A stretch of 64,000 bases of DNA from Salinimicrobium sp035607535 (GTDB lineage: Bacteria; Bacteroidota; Bacteroidia; Flavobacteriales; Flavobacteriaceae): the NCBI RefSeq assembly GCF_035607535.1, contig NZ_JAYDZX010000017.1:248001-312000 (forward strand), read 5' to 3'. Position 1 is the first letter of the stretch; every line of letters starts with the position of its first letter. Shown here piece after piece: positions 42,214 through 50,915 of this stretch. The notes under the pieces were generated by a model that worked only from the letters and a program-made list of their open reading frames with translations, was not told the DNA's origin and made no database searches. Both the position numbers and the translations under genes were made by a program.

Positions 42214-43377
42214 ATGCCAAAAATACTTTTGATCGAAGACGAAGCAGCCATTAGGAGAGTACTAATTAAAATACTTACTGAAGAAAGTTCGGCTTATGAA
42301 GTCGACGAAGCTGCCGACGGACTTGAAGGAGTTGAAAAAGCAAAAGATCAGGATTACGACCTTATCTTGTGTGATATAAAAATGCCAAAGATGGATGGAG
42401 TGGAAGTGCTTGAAGCTGTGAAAAAGATCAAGCCGGAAATTCCAATCGTGATGATCTCCGGCCACGGGGATCTGGATACCGCTGTAAATACCATGCGTCT
42501 TGGTGCTTTTGATTATATCTCCAAACCACCCGATCTCAACAGGCTGCTGAATACGGTTCGGAATGCGTTAGACCGAAAAGAGCTGGTAGTGGAGAATACC
42601 CGCCTCAAGAAAAAAGTGGGTAAGAATTTCGAGATGGTCGGTGAGTCGGAAGCAATTACAAAGATCAAAGACATCATTGAAAAGGTTGCGCCTACAGATG
42701 CCCGTGTCCTTATTACAGGCCCCAATGGAACCGGTAAGGAACTTGTAGCACACTGGCTGCACCAAAAGAGCGATAGATCCGGTGGACCAATGATCGAAGT
42801 GAACTGCGCAGCAATCCCATCTGAGCTTATTGAAAGTGAGTTGTTTGGGCATGTAAAAGGAGCTTTTACTTCTGCCGCCAAAGACAGGGCAGGAAAATTT
42901 GAAGCCGCCAATGGAGGAACAATATTTCTTGATGAGGTAGGGGACATGAGTCTTTCTGCACAGGCAAAGGTGCTACGGGCACTTCAGGAAAGCAAAATCT
43001 CCCGCGTGGGGAGTGACAAAGATATTAAGGTGAATGTCCGGGTAATTGCCGCAACGAATAAGGATCTCAAAAAGGAGATCGAGGAAAATAAATTCCGGGA
43101 AGACCTTTACCACAGGCTTGCGGTAATCCTTATAAAGGTGCCCGGGCTTAACGAGAGAAGAGAGGACATTCCATTACTAGTGAACTTCTTTGCCGATAAG
43201 ATCACTGAAGAACAGGGAGTCAACAAAAAGACCTTCACCGAAGACGCACTTAATTTGCTGAAAGAATACAACTGGACCGGAAATATCCGGGAACTGCGTA
43301 ACGTGGTGGAACGCCTCATCATCCTTGGTGGACAGGAAGTCAGTGAGGAGGATGTAAGGTTGTTTGCAAGCAAATAG
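42214..43377 (+). CDS. NtrC-like response regulator lacking GAFTGA and DNA-binding domain
   Basis: 387 residues. Receiver domain 1-120 with phospho-acceptor D54 (ILCDIKMPKMDG) and the conserved Lys in YISKPPD. AAA+ domain from about 135 with Walker A GPNGTGKE (169-176), Walker B GGTIFLDEVGDM, and YNWTGNIRELRNVVERLIIL. The sigma-54 contact loop reads GAFTSA (216-221), not GAFTGA. The protein stops right after the AAA+ domain, with no Fis-type helix-turn-helix. It may act without sigma-54 contact or without specific DNA binding. No histidine kinase gene is adjacent. Confidence 0.92.
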   Translation: MPKILLIEDEAAIRRVLIKILTEESSAYEVDEAADGLEGVEKAKDQDYDLILCDIKMPKMDGVEVLEAVKKIKPEIPIVMISGHGDLDTAVNTMRLGAFDYISKPPDLNRLLNTVRNALDRKELVVENTRLKKKVGKNFEMVGESEAITKIKDIIEKVAPTDARVLITGPNGTGKELVAHWLHQKSDRSGGPMIEVNCAAIPSELIESELFGHVKGAFTSAAKDRAGKFEAANGGTIFLDEVGDMSLSAQAKVLRALQESKISRVGSDKDIKVNVRVIAATNKDLKKEIEENKFREDLYHRLAVILIKVPGLNERREDIPLLVNFFADKITEEQGVNKKTFTEDALNLLKEYNWTGNIRELRNVVERLIILGGQEVSEEDVRLFASK

Positions 43378-43415
43378 GAAGTCAGATTTTAGAAGTACGA
43401 AGGTAGAAGGATCTA
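43375..43415 (+). repeat. Heptad array starting at the response-regulator stop codon
   Basis: Units TAGGAAG, TCAGATT, then TTAGAAG, TACGAAG and GTAGAAG. The first contains the TAG stop. Confidence 0.75.
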
Positions 43416-43435
43416 CTAGTTTCCGGCAAGGACTT

Positions 43436-44082
43436 GAAATCCCTGCCATCTCTCCCGTTTTATTTCGCCCTTACAGGGCTTTGGGTTTTCATTTAATTTA
43501 ATCCCGGGGCTAAAGCCCCGGGCTTTAGATATGCCGCCCCTCTGGGGCTTTAAAGTTCCGACCTTCTATTCCTACGTTCAACATTTGAACCGTCTTTGCG
43601 AGCGACCGCAGGGAGCGCGGCAATCTCCTTTTATTTATTCAGAATTATCCTTTGAACTATCCCCTCCGGGGTTTTTTCTTTATTGTATTAATCAGCACGG
43701 ATTAGAAATCCGTGCCATCTCTCCCGTTTTCTTTCGCCCTTACAGGGCTTTGGATTTCCATTTCATTTAATCCCTGGGCTAAAGCCCCGGGCTATGGATA
43801 TGCCGCCCCGCTGGGGCTTTAAAGTTCCGACCTTCTATTCCTACGTTCAACATTTGAACCGTCTTTGCGAGCGACCGGAGGGAGCGCGGCAATCTCCTTC
43901 TATTTATTCAGAATTATCCTTTGAACCTTTCTTTCCCGGGAGTCGGGCCTGTCGACGGCAGAGGTTTTCCTAGGACGGGGCGTTGAATTGTCTTTCGCCC
44001 TTACAGGGCTTTGGGTTTCCCATTATATTTAATCCCGGGGCTAAAGCCCCGGGCTATAGATATGCCGCCCCGCTGGGGCTTT
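43436..44082. repeat. Long intergenic repeat, two full copies and one partial
   Basis: Copy A 43436-43659 and copy B 43705-43927 are about 223 bp and nearly identical; copy C 43991-44082 has only the middle part. Each contains palindromic modules CGCCCTTACAGGGC(T), CCGGGGCTAAAGCCCCGG and GCCGCCCCxCTGGGGC. A and B also carry GCGAGCGACCGxAGGGAGCG. A further module near 44150 (AGATTGCTTC ... TCGCAAAGACG) and heptads CTCTCAA/CTCTGAA (44205-44226) fill the rest of the 43378-44328 gap. No gene; resembles REP/BIME-type sequence. Confidence 0.9.
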
Positions 44083-44328
44083 TATTCTCTATAGCCGGAA
44101 CCACGATTTTTCTTTAGGGTAAAAGTAAGAGAGCAATTCTAAAGAGGCAGATTGCTTCAGTCGCCTTTCGGCTCCATCGCAAAGACGAAAGAAACCAAAT
44201 CTCTCAACTCTGAACTCTCGCCTCCGAACTACCGTTAAACCTTTTCCTAATCCACCAGTCTTACTCACTACACCTGCTATGGAACGGTCTTTGTTATAAA
44301 GAAGACAACTTCAGGTACAGATGACTTC

Positions 44329-44832
44329 ATGAAAAAAATAATATTACTTCTTTTAGCGACTTTGCCGCTTATGGCTTTTACTGCTGCTCACAAATTCTAT
44401 GTCAGCGCGACCGATATTGAGTACAACGAAAAGCAGCGTTCGCTACAGATCATTTCTCATGTTTTTACCGATGATCTTGAAGATCTTCTGCAAATGAGAT
44501 ACAGCAAAGAATTGACTTTGGTAAAAGGGGATGAACATCCTGCTGCCGATGAGTATGTGGAGAAATATTTCCGGAGTAAATTCGGCGTGACTGTGAATGG
44601 GGAAGAGAGGAGCTTCAGTTATATAGGGAAAGAGTACGATAAAGATCAGCTGCTGGTTTACCTGGAAGTGGAAGATGTCGAACCTGTAAAAACATTAGGT
44701 GTCAAAAATGCGATTTTGACCGATCTTTTTCCGGAGCAAAAAAACGTTGTCAAAGTCGAGTATGGCGGGACTATTAAGAGTCTGCTGTTAATGCGCGACG
44801 CATTGAGCGGCACGTTAAATTTCAGCAATTAA
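44329..44832 (+). CDS. DUF6702 family exported protein
   Basis: 167 residues. Signal peptide MKKIILLLLATLPLMAFTAA. AHKFYVSATDIEYNEKQRSL and a bulk of beta strands (QIISHVFTDDLEDLLQMRY, YLEVEDVEPVKTLGVKNAIL, LFPEQKNVVKVEY) fit the DUF6702 family, usually encoded next to M1 aminopeptidases in Flavobacteriaceae. That is also the case here (M1 gene 56 bp downstream, same strand). Likely periplasmic; role unknown. Confidence 0.87.
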   Translation: MKKIILLLLATLPLMAFTAAHKFYVSATDIEYNEKQRSLQIISHVFTDDLEDLLQMRYSKELTLVKGDEHPAADEYVEKYFRSKFGVTVNGEERSFSYIGKEYDKDQLLVYLEVEDVEPVKTLGVKNAILTDLFPEQKNVVKVEYGGTIKSLLLMRDALSGTLNFSN

Positions 44833-44888
44833 AATTGTGAAACTTTAGAATTCAATTATTTTTAGCAACCTAAACTTAAATTTTACAT

Positions 44889-47195
44889 ATGAGATCAATT
44901 AAAACTGCCCTCGCGGCTTTTTTTATGCTGTTTACAGCCGGGGTGTTTGCCCAGGAAGCGGAACAGCCACAAAAAGCAGAGCAGGGACACATTAATGAGA
45001 ACAAATTCCGGCAGTTATACCAGGAATTCTCAACCCCCAACCAGTACCGCACGGGAAGCGGTGCGCCCGGTCCCGCTTATTATCAAAACGAGGCCGATTA
45101 CAAGATGGACATCGAGCTGGATGACATGAATCAAAAACTCACCGGCCGTGAAACCATCACTTACCACAATAATTCACCCGATGTACTCGAATATCTTTGG
45201 GTGCAACTGGATCAAAATATACGCTCAAAAGAGGCAGTAGCTAAACTGAAGGACGGAAATGGAATTCCGCCGGTGGCACAGCCGGGGAACTTTGTTTCAG
45301 AATATATGGAAGAGCCTTTTGACGGCGGATTCAATATTACAGAAGTGAGCGCAAACGGAAAGCCTCTAAAAACAGTGATCAACAATACTATGATGCGCGT
45401 GGACCTTCCGCAGCCATTAAAGGCAGGAGAAAAATTCACTTTTGACATTGCATGGTGGTACAATATCAACAACCACGTTACCGACAGGGCACGTTCAGGT
45501 TATGAGCATTTTCCGGAAGATGGAAACAACGCATATGTGATCGCGCAGTTCTTCCCAAGAATGGCTGTTTATAATGATGTAGAGGGCTGGCAAAACTACC
45601 AGTTCTGGGGAAATGGTGAATTTGCGCTTCCGTTTGGAGATTATGAAGTAAACATCACCGTGCCTGCAGATCACGTTCTTGACGGAACAGGAGAGCTTCA
45701 GAACAGAAAAGAAGTTTTCAGCAAAGAAATGATGCGTCGTTATGAGCAGGCTAAGAAATCTTACGATAAGCCGGTGATGATCGTTACACAGGAAGAAGCC
45801 GAGGCTGCCGAAAAAGGTTTTTCTGATAAGAAGAAGACCTGGAAGTTGAAAGCAGAAATGGTAAGGGATTTCGCCTTTGCTACTTCCCGAAAGTTCATTT
45901 GGGATATGATGGCTGTTGATCTGGGCGAGAAAGATGTTATGGCAGTTTCTCTTTATCCAAAAGAGGGAAATCCGCTGTGGGAAGATTTTTCAACTAAAGT
46001 GGTGGCCCATACCCTTAAGTCATATTCAGATCACACGTTTACTTATCCGTATAGCAAATCAATTTCGGTACATGCGAAGAACCAGGGAATGGAATATCCT
46101 ATGATCTCCTGGAACTACGGTAGACCAAATGAAGATGGGACTTACAGCGACCGGGTAAAGTATGGAATGATGAGCGTGATCATTCACGAGGTGGGACATA
46201 ACTTTTTCCCAATGATCGTAAATTCAGATGAGCGACAGTGGGGCTGGATGGATGAAGGTCTTGATACTTTCATGCAGTACGTGGCCGAGCAGGAATACGG
46301 TGAGAAATATCCTGATGATATTGCGCCGCACACAAAATATCCTTCAAGAAGGGGAGAGCCTTCAAAGATCGTGAACTACATGAAAGGAGATCAGAAATAC
46401 ATTGCTCCTATCATGTCAAATCCGGAGAATGTTTACCAGCTTGGTAATAACGCCTACGGAAAACCTGCAACTGCTCTAAATATTTTGAGAGAAACAGTGA
46501 TGGGAAAAGAGCTTTTTGACCATGCATTTAAGACTTATGCTCAGAGATGGATGTTCAAACACCCAACGCCCGAAGATTTCTTCAGAACAATGGAAGATGC
46601 ATCGGCGGTTGATCTTGACTGGTTCTGGAGAGGTTGGTTCTATACTACAGATTTTGTAGATATAGGAGTAGAGGAAGTTAAGAAGTTCCATATCACCGAT
46701 AAGCCAACCAAAGAAGGAACAGAGCTACTTCAGCGATATGGAGTAGAAGATCCTTCATCTATGGATCTTCTTTATGTAGTGGAAGAGGGTAGCGAAGAGT
46801 TTAGTGCTGAAATGAAAGGAAAGACTCCTGCTGAAAACGCTCCAACTCTTAATGAGTATTTGATGGATAATTTCACTCCGCAGCAAAGAGCTTCCATGAA
46901 GGCACCAAAGTATTTTTACCAGGTGACTTTTAACAAGCCGGGCGGACTTGTAATGCCGATCATCGTAGAGTACACTTATGCTGATGGTACTTCGGAAAAA
47001 GTGACCTATCCGGTACAGATCTGGAGAAAAAACGATCAGCAGGTTAGTCGTGCACTGGCAACAGACAAGGAGATCGTAAAGATTGTAGTAGATCCGGACC
47101 TTGAAACGGCCGATGTGAATGTGGATAATAATTCATGGCCACAGCAGGCTGAGGTGGACAAGTTTCAGGAGTTTAAGGAAAAGGCGCAACAGTAG
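44889..47195 (+). CDS. M1 family metallopeptidase, exported
   Basis: 768 residues with signal peptide ending at GVFAQE. The zinc motif HExxH-x18-E is complete: HEVGH at 433-437 and E456 in WMDEGLDTF. The aminopeptidase N-terminal beta domain begins YKMDIELDDMNQKLTGRETI. The usual GxMEN exopeptidase motif appears as KNQGMEYPMISW (G-M-E-Y), an altered form that may change N-terminal recognition. It probably degrades peptides in the periplasm; likely cotranscribed with the DUF6702 gene. Confidence 0.93.
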   Translation: MRSIKTALAAFFMLFTAGVFAQEAEQPQKAEQGHINENKFRQLYQEFSTPNQYRTGSGAPGPAYYQNEADYKMDIELDDMNQKLTGRETITYHNNSPDVLEYLWVQLDQNIRSKEAVAKLKDGNGIPPVAQPGNFVSEYMEEPFDGGFNITEVSANGKPLKTVINNTMMRVDLPQPLKAGEKFTFDIAWWYNINNHVTDRARSGYEHFPEDGNNAYVIAQFFPRMAVYNDVEGWQNYQFWGNGEFALPFGDYEVNITVPADHVLDGTGELQNRKEVFSKEMMRRYEQAKKSYDKPVMIVTQEEAEAAEKGFSDKKKTWKLKAEMVRDFAFATSRKFIWDMMAVDLGEKDVMAVSLYPKEGNPLWEDFSTKVVAHTLKSYSDHTFTYPYSKSISVHAKNQGMEYPMISWNYGRPNEDGTYSDRVKYGMMSVIIHEVGHNFFPMIVNSDERQWGWMDEGLDTFMQYVAEQEYGEKYPDDIAPHTKYPSRRGEPSKIVNYMKGDQKYIAPIMSNPENVYQLGNNAYGKPATALNILRETVMGKELFDHAFKTYAQRWMFKHPTPEDFFRTMEDASAVDLDWFWRGWFYTTDFVDIGVEEVKKFHITDKPTKEGTELLQRYGVEDPSSMDLLYVVEEGSEEFSAEMKGKTPAENAPTLNEYLMDNFTPQQRASMKAPKYFYQVTFNKPGGLVMPIIVEYTYADGTSEKVTYPVQIWRKNDQQVSRALATDKEIVKIVVDPDLETADVNVDNNSWPQQAEVDKFQEFKEKAQQ

Positions 47196-47832
47196 ACCAC
47201 CCCGTCTCCGCTCTGGCGGAGCCACCCCTGCCGGCCGGCCGGCAGGCGGGCCTCTTAAAAAAAGGAGGGGAGTCTTTGGAGGTTAAAACGCTTGAAAGTT
47301 TTTTCCTTCCTGCGGAAGGAGTTTATACAGATAAATGAGTAAAAGACCCTCTTTTTGGAGGGTTTTTTTATGCTCATCCTCCCCCTCGCCTCTCCAAAGG
47401 AGGGGAGTTAGTTGAGGTATTTCTTTTTCTTAGTTAGTCTGAGATCGCTTTTTTCGTTTTAAGCTGTCGACCTGCCGGAGGCAGGGGGTGCCAAAGGCAC
47501 CTGTGAGTTCACCTCATTTTCAAGGAGGCCTGCCTGCCGGCAGGAAGGGGTGCCCGAAGGGTAGGGTGTTTATTCCCCGGCCCCTCCGCAGGAGGTGCGC
47601 AGCAGTTTCTTAACAAGTCTTGGGTCCTGGCTCTGGCAGCGCATTGATCCAGCCTCTTTTTCAAAATTGTCTTGGCTCTTGATTCTTGTAGCGCAGCGGT
47701 CCTGGTTCTTTTGTGTGACGTCATCCTCCCCCAGCCCCTCCGAAGGAGGGGAGCGCAGCAGTTCCTTCACAAGTCTAGGTTCCAGGCTCTAGAAGCGCAG
47801 CGATCTAGGCTCTGTTTTTAACGTCATGCCTT
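47196..47832. repeat. GC-rich palindromic repeat region downstream of the M1 peptidase gene
   Basis: Mosaic of GGAGGGGAG/CTCCCC motifs (47262, 47398, 47745), CCTGCCTGCCGGCAGG-type palindromes (47232-47248, 47529-47545), GTGCCAAAGGCAC, and two similar blocks GCGCAGCAGTT(T/C)CTT (47595 and 47753). Each block leads into 7-bp-period units such as GTCTTGG, GTCCTGG and TCTAGGT, TCCAGGC. No credible gene. Confidence 0.8.
47345..47370 (+). terminator. Terminator after the M1 peptidase gene
   Basis: ACCCTC / GAGGGT stem with a T-rich loop and a T7 run. It lies 150 bp after the stop, with repeats between. Confidence 0.65.
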
Positions 47833-47854
47833 TTCTAGTGATTGGAATAGTGAG

Positions 47855-47862
47855 TATATTTG
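47855..47862 (+). promoter_or_regulatory. -7 element of the tatA-like gene
   Basis: TATATTTG matches TAnnTTTG exactly, seven bases before ATG 47869. It also argues against the in-frame TTG at 47860 as a start, because that codon lies inside the promoter. Confidence 0.55.
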
Positions 47863-47868
47863 CAGCGT

Positions 47869-48150
47869 ATGCAAACACTTCCTTTATTCATAAGTGGGGC
47901 TGAGATTGCCTTTATCATGTTCATCCTGGTGATGGTCTTTGGAGCCGATAAGATTCCAGAGATCGCCAAGGGGCTTGGAAAGGGTATGCGCAGCATTAAA
48001 AATGCCACTAATGATATTAAGAATGAAGTTATGCGCAGCGCCGAAAAACACGGCATGGATACTTCAATAGGTGACGATCTAAAAAAGGAAGCCGATAAGG
48101 TGAAAGAGGAGATTGAGGAGCTCACGGGTTCGGTGAAACGTCGTTTCTAG
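47869..48150 (+). CDS. tatA: Twin-arginine translocase subunit TatA/TatB-type
   Basis: 93 residues from ATG 47869. One N-terminal membrane helix (GAEIAFIMFILVMVFGADKI) is followed by the hinge PEIAKGLGKGMRSIKNATND and a long amphipathic, charged helix to the end. The family signature is FGADKIPEIAKGLGKG. Such subunits form the Tat pore for folded proteins. TatC is not in the window. The length fits TatA. The TAG stop starts a heptad array. Confidence 0.93.
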   Translation: MQTLPLFISGAEIAFIMFILVMVFGADKIPEIAKGLGKGMRSIKNATNDIKNEVMRSAEKHGMDTSIGDDLKKEADKVKEEIEELTGSVKRRF

Positions 48151-48183
48151 CCGTTAGCCATTAGCTTTTAGCCTTTGGCCTTC
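48148..48183 (+). repeat. Heptad array starting at the tatA stop codon
   Basis: Units TAGCCGT, TAGCCAT, then TAGCTTT, TAGCCTT and TGGCCTT. Each of the first four begins with TAG, giving stop codons in successive reading frames. A related block (CTAATGG, CCAATAG) lies at 48265-48292, before the next gene. Confidence 0.9.
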
Positions 48184-48334
48184 AACTTCATTGAATTAAA
48201 ATTTTTTCATCTGTTTTTTTAGGTCTACTATTTCTGCTTTCCACCTCTACTTCTAAAAATTAGCCAACAGCTAATGGCCAATAGCCAATGGCTTTTTATC
48301 TTCGTACTTCCAACTTCTAAAATCGAACTTCGAA

Positions 48335-48976
48335 ATGCATTTTCTTCCACAAGAAATAGACGACTATGTAGTTACTCACTCTGCAAGAGAACCGAAATTG
48401 CTTCAACAACTAAACCGGGAAACAAACCAGAAGGTCTTGCAGCCGAGAATGTTGAGCGGACATTATCAGGGTCGGTTGCTTAGTATTCTGTCGAAGTTGA
48501 TCAATCCGCAGAACATTCTGGAGATCGGCACCTACACAGGCTACTCAGCTCTATGTTTAGCAGAAGGAATGAAGTCGGATGGAATTCTGCACACCATCGA
48601 CATCAATGAAGAATTGGTGGATCTTCAAAAAAGATATTTTGACGCCTCTCCCTGGAAAGATCAGATTGTGCAACATCTGGGAGATGCAACAGAGATCATT
48701 CCCTCTCTAAAAGAGGATTTCGACCTTGTATTTATAGACGCCGATAAACCAAATTATCCGATTTATTTTCAGCAGATCATGGAGAAAATTCGTCCGGGTG
48801 GGGTGGTATTATCAGACAATGTCCTTTGGAGCGGAAAGGTTGTGGAGCCGGTAAAGGAGGATGATGAGTCTACTAAAGCGCTTCTTGAATATAATAGGTT
48901 ATTAGCAGAGGATGAGCGGTTGGAGACGGTGATGTTGCCGGTAAGGGATGGTTTAACTATTTCCAGGAGGAAATAG
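48335..48976 (+). CDS. O-methyltransferase (caffeoyl-CoA/catechol type), class I
   Basis: 213 residues. SAM-binding motif NILEIGTYTGYSALCLAEGM, then LHTIDINEELVDLQKRYF, LVFIDADKPNYPIYF with the metal-binding Asp, and GGVVLSDNVLWSGKV. This is the small COMT-like family (PF01596) using a divalent metal to methylate catechol-like or related hydroxyls; the bacterial substrate is unknown. A TATCTTCG -7-like box is at 48297-48304. Stop codon followed by heptads. Confidence 0.94.
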   Translation: MHFLPQEIDDYVVTHSAREPKLLQQLNRETNQKVLQPRMLSGHYQGRLLSILSKLINPQNILEIGTYTGYSALCLAEGMKSDGILHTIDINEELVDLQKRYFDASPWKDQIVQHLGDATEIIPSLKEDFDLVFIDADKPNYPIYFQQIMEKIRPGGVVLSDNVLWSGKVVEPVKEDDESTKALLEYNRLLAEDERLETVMLPVRDGLTISRRK

Positions 48977-49011
48977 TTGAATGATCAAATTACAAGCACC
49001 AAATTCCAACA
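48974..49011 (+). repeat. Heptad array starting at the O-methyltransferase stop codon
   Basis: Beginning TAGTTGA, ATGATCA and continuing AATTACA, AGCACCA, AATTCCA in a 7-bp period (each later unit ends in CA). Confidence 0.65.
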
Positions 49012-49012
49012 A

Positions 49013-49052
49013 TTTTTTCCGTTTTGCCCCGGCCCTAAAGGGAGCCGGAAAA
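49013..49052. repeat. CCCTAAAGGGAGCCGG repeat, left flank of the DUF559 gene
   Basis: TTTTCCG, GCCCC, then CCCTAAAGGGAGCCGGAAAA. A direct copy with a few changes lies at 49510-49549. A partial inverted copy (CCCTTTAGGGAGGGGCAAAA) is at about 49477-49496, and another inverted copy is at about 51072-51103. Confidence 0.85.
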
Positions 49053-49056
49053 ATTT

Positions 49057-49476
49057 TTAGGTATTTATCTTTTCGGATAGAATTTCTAATACTGTTTCCA
49101 TTTCTTGGATGATCTGCTGACTTGTGAAGCGAATTACTTCTAATTCTTGAAACTGAATTAGTTCTGTGCGTAATTGATCTTCTATTTGCTGCTCGTGACT
49201 TTCGTGATATCCTCCATCTACTTCAATTACTAATTTCAGGTGATGTGAGTAAAAATCGACAATGAAATTATGGATGGGATGTTGCCGCCTGAAGTGGAAT
49301 TTTTTAAAAGGATGACATCTTAATTTTTCCCACAGAAGTTTTTCTGCCTCTGTCGGATTGTTGCGAAGATGCTCTGCCCTCTTGAAAGTCTCAGATCGGG
49401 CACCTTTCCACATACTGTTATTATGATATGGATTATCTTTTTTCACTGTAGTAAATTTAGGAAAACTAATTCTCAC
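49057..49476 (-). CDS. DUF559 endonuclease-domain protein
   Basis: 139 residues. The DUF559 (VSR-like PD-(D/E)xK) core is visible: NPTEAEKLLWEKLRCHPFKK, FHFRRQHPIHNFIVDFYSHH and LKLVIEVDGGYHESHEQQIE, with the acidic catalytic pair D (IVDFY) and E-x-D (IEVDGGYH), ending in a VIRFTSQQIIQEME helix. Probably a DNA nuclease; biological role unestablished. The gene stands alone between direct ~38-bp repeats. Confidence 0.92.
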   Translation of the reverse strand: MRISFPKFTTVKKDNPYHNNSMWKGARSETFKRAEHLRNNPTEAEKLLWEKLRCHPFKKFHFRRQHPIHNFIVDFYSHHLKLVIEVDGGYHESHEQQIEDQLRTELIQFQELEVIRFTSQQIIQEMETVLEILSEKINT

Positions 49477-49509
49477 CCTTTAGGGAGGGGCAAAAGAATT
49501 AGTTTTTCC

Positions 49510-49549
49510 TTTTCCGGTCTGCCCCAACCCTAAAGGGAGCCGGAAAAGG
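49510..49549. repeat. CCCTAAAGGGAGCCGG repeat, right flank of the DUF559 gene
   Basis: Direct copy of 49013-49052 with about four or five differences in 38 bp. It lies just before kynU. Confidence 0.85.
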
Positions 49550-49584
49550 AATTAAAAAACTGTATTTTTGAAAACAAATAATTA

Positions 49585-50856
49585 ATGATGCACTTCCAAA
49601 AAACCCTCCAATACGCCCAACACCTCGACCAACAAGACCCTCTAAAAGACTATAGAAACAAATTCCACTTCCCCAAAATTAACAGCAAAGAGGTTATTTA
49701 CTTCACCGGAAACTCTTTGGGACTGCAACCCAAAAATGCCAAAAAGTATGTTGATGAGATCATGACCGATTGGGCGGAGCTGGCGGTGGAAGGACATTTT
49801 CAGGCAGAGAAGCCCTGGTGGGATTATCACGAGAGGTTCTCGCAGAAGCTGGCGCCAATTGTGGGAGCAAAGCCAACTGAGGTGGGCGTAATGAATACTC
49901 TTACAGTAAACCTGCATTTGCTGATGGTTAGCTTTTACCGGCCGACAAAGCAGCGGTATAGGATCATTATGGAAGAAAAAGCATTTCCCAGTGATCAATA
50001 TATGATAGCTAGTCAGGTGCGGTTTCATGGACTGGATCCTGAAGAGGTGATTGTGGAGGTGAAGAAAAGAGAAGGAGAACATCATTTCAGAACAGAGGAT
50101 ATCCTGTCGAAGATCAACGAAGTAGGAGAGGAGTGTGCACTGGTGTTGATGGGGGGAGTGAACTACTACAGTGGACAGGTGCTCGATATGGAGACCATTA
50201 CTAAAGCAGGTAAGGGAGTAGGTGCTTTTGTGGGATGGGACCTGGCACATGCTGCGGGGAATGTGGAACTGAAGCTACATGAATGGGAAGTGGATTTCGC
50301 ATCCTGGTGCAGCTATAAATATATGAACTCCGGACCGGGTAATGTTTCAGGGTTCTTCGTGCACGACCAATATCACGGGCAGAAGGATATTCCGAGGTTT
50401 GAGGGCTGGTGGGGACATAATAAAGAACGCCGATTCTTAATGGAACCTGATTTTCAACCGGAACCGGACAGCAATGCCTGGCAGATATCTAACGCTCCCG
50501 TTATTGCTCAGGCACCTCACCTGGCTTCTCTGGAATACTTTGAAGAAGTGGGAATGCCCGCACTAATTAATAAGCGGGACAAAATAGTTGCTTACCTCGA
50601 GTTTATCCTGCAGGAAGTAGCCAAGGAAGTCGGAGGGGACTTCGAAATCATTACTCCGAAGGAAAGGGGAACTCAGCTTTCAGTCTTTCTGCACGGCCAA
50701 GGGAAAGAGCTGTTCCATTACCTTATGAAGAACGGAGTGATTACTGATTGGCGGGAACCTAATGTGATAAGACTGGCACCGGCACCGTTTTACTGTTCCT
50801 TTGAGGATATGTGGAGGTTTGGTATGGTGTTGAAGGAATATTTTATAGAAAATTAA
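49585..50856 (+). CDS. kynU: Kynureninase
   Basis: 423 residues, PLP fold-type I. It cleaves L-kynurenine to anthranilate and alanine (or 3-hydroxykynurenine, in the NAD route). PLP lysine K245 in CSYKYMNSGPGNVSGFFVH, the cofactor Asp in GWDLAHAAGNVEL and RFEGWWGHNKERRFLM are diagnostic. The start has two adjacent Met codons and I keep the first. No other kynurenine-pathway genes lie nearby. The TAA stop starts a heptad array. Confidence 0.97.
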   Translation: MMHFQKTLQYAQHLDQQDPLKDYRNKFHFPKINSKEVIYFTGNSLGLQPKNAKKYVDEIMTDWAELAVEGHFQAEKPWWDYHERFSQKLAPIVGAKPTEVGVMNTLTVNLHLLMVSFYRPTKQRYRIIMEEKAFPSDQYMIASQVRFHGLDPEEVIVEVKKREGEHHFRTEDILSKINEVGEECALVLMGGVNYYSGQVLDMETITKAGKGVGAFVGWDLAHAAGNVELKLHEWEVDFASWCSYKYMNSGPGNVSGFFVHDQYHGQKDIPRFEGWWGHNKERRFLMEPDFQPEPDSNAWQISNAPVIAQAPHLASLEYFEEVGMPALINKRDKIVAYLEFILQEVAKEVGGDFEIITPKERGTQLSVFLHGQGKELFHYLMKNGVITDWREPNVIRLAPAPFYCSFEDMWRFGMVLKEYFIEN

Positions 50857-50915
50857 GAATCAAGAGACAAGAATCAAGAGGTTGAATTTGAAGATTTAGG
50901 AATTAGAAAATTTGA
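50854..50915 (+). repeat. Heptad array starting at the kynU stop codon
   Basis: Units TAAGAAT, CAAGAGA, then CAAGAAT, CAAGAGG. It drifts into TTGAATT, TGAAGAT and TTAGGAA in the same 7-bp period. Confidence 0.85.

Noticed and set aside
43531..43770. Open frame of 79 codons
   Set aside because: It spans copies A and B of the intergenic repeat and has no protein-like composition.
47509..47792. Several short frames on both strands
   Set aside because: They lie in the GC-rich palindromic repeats; low-complexity translation (repeated Ser/Pro/Gly).
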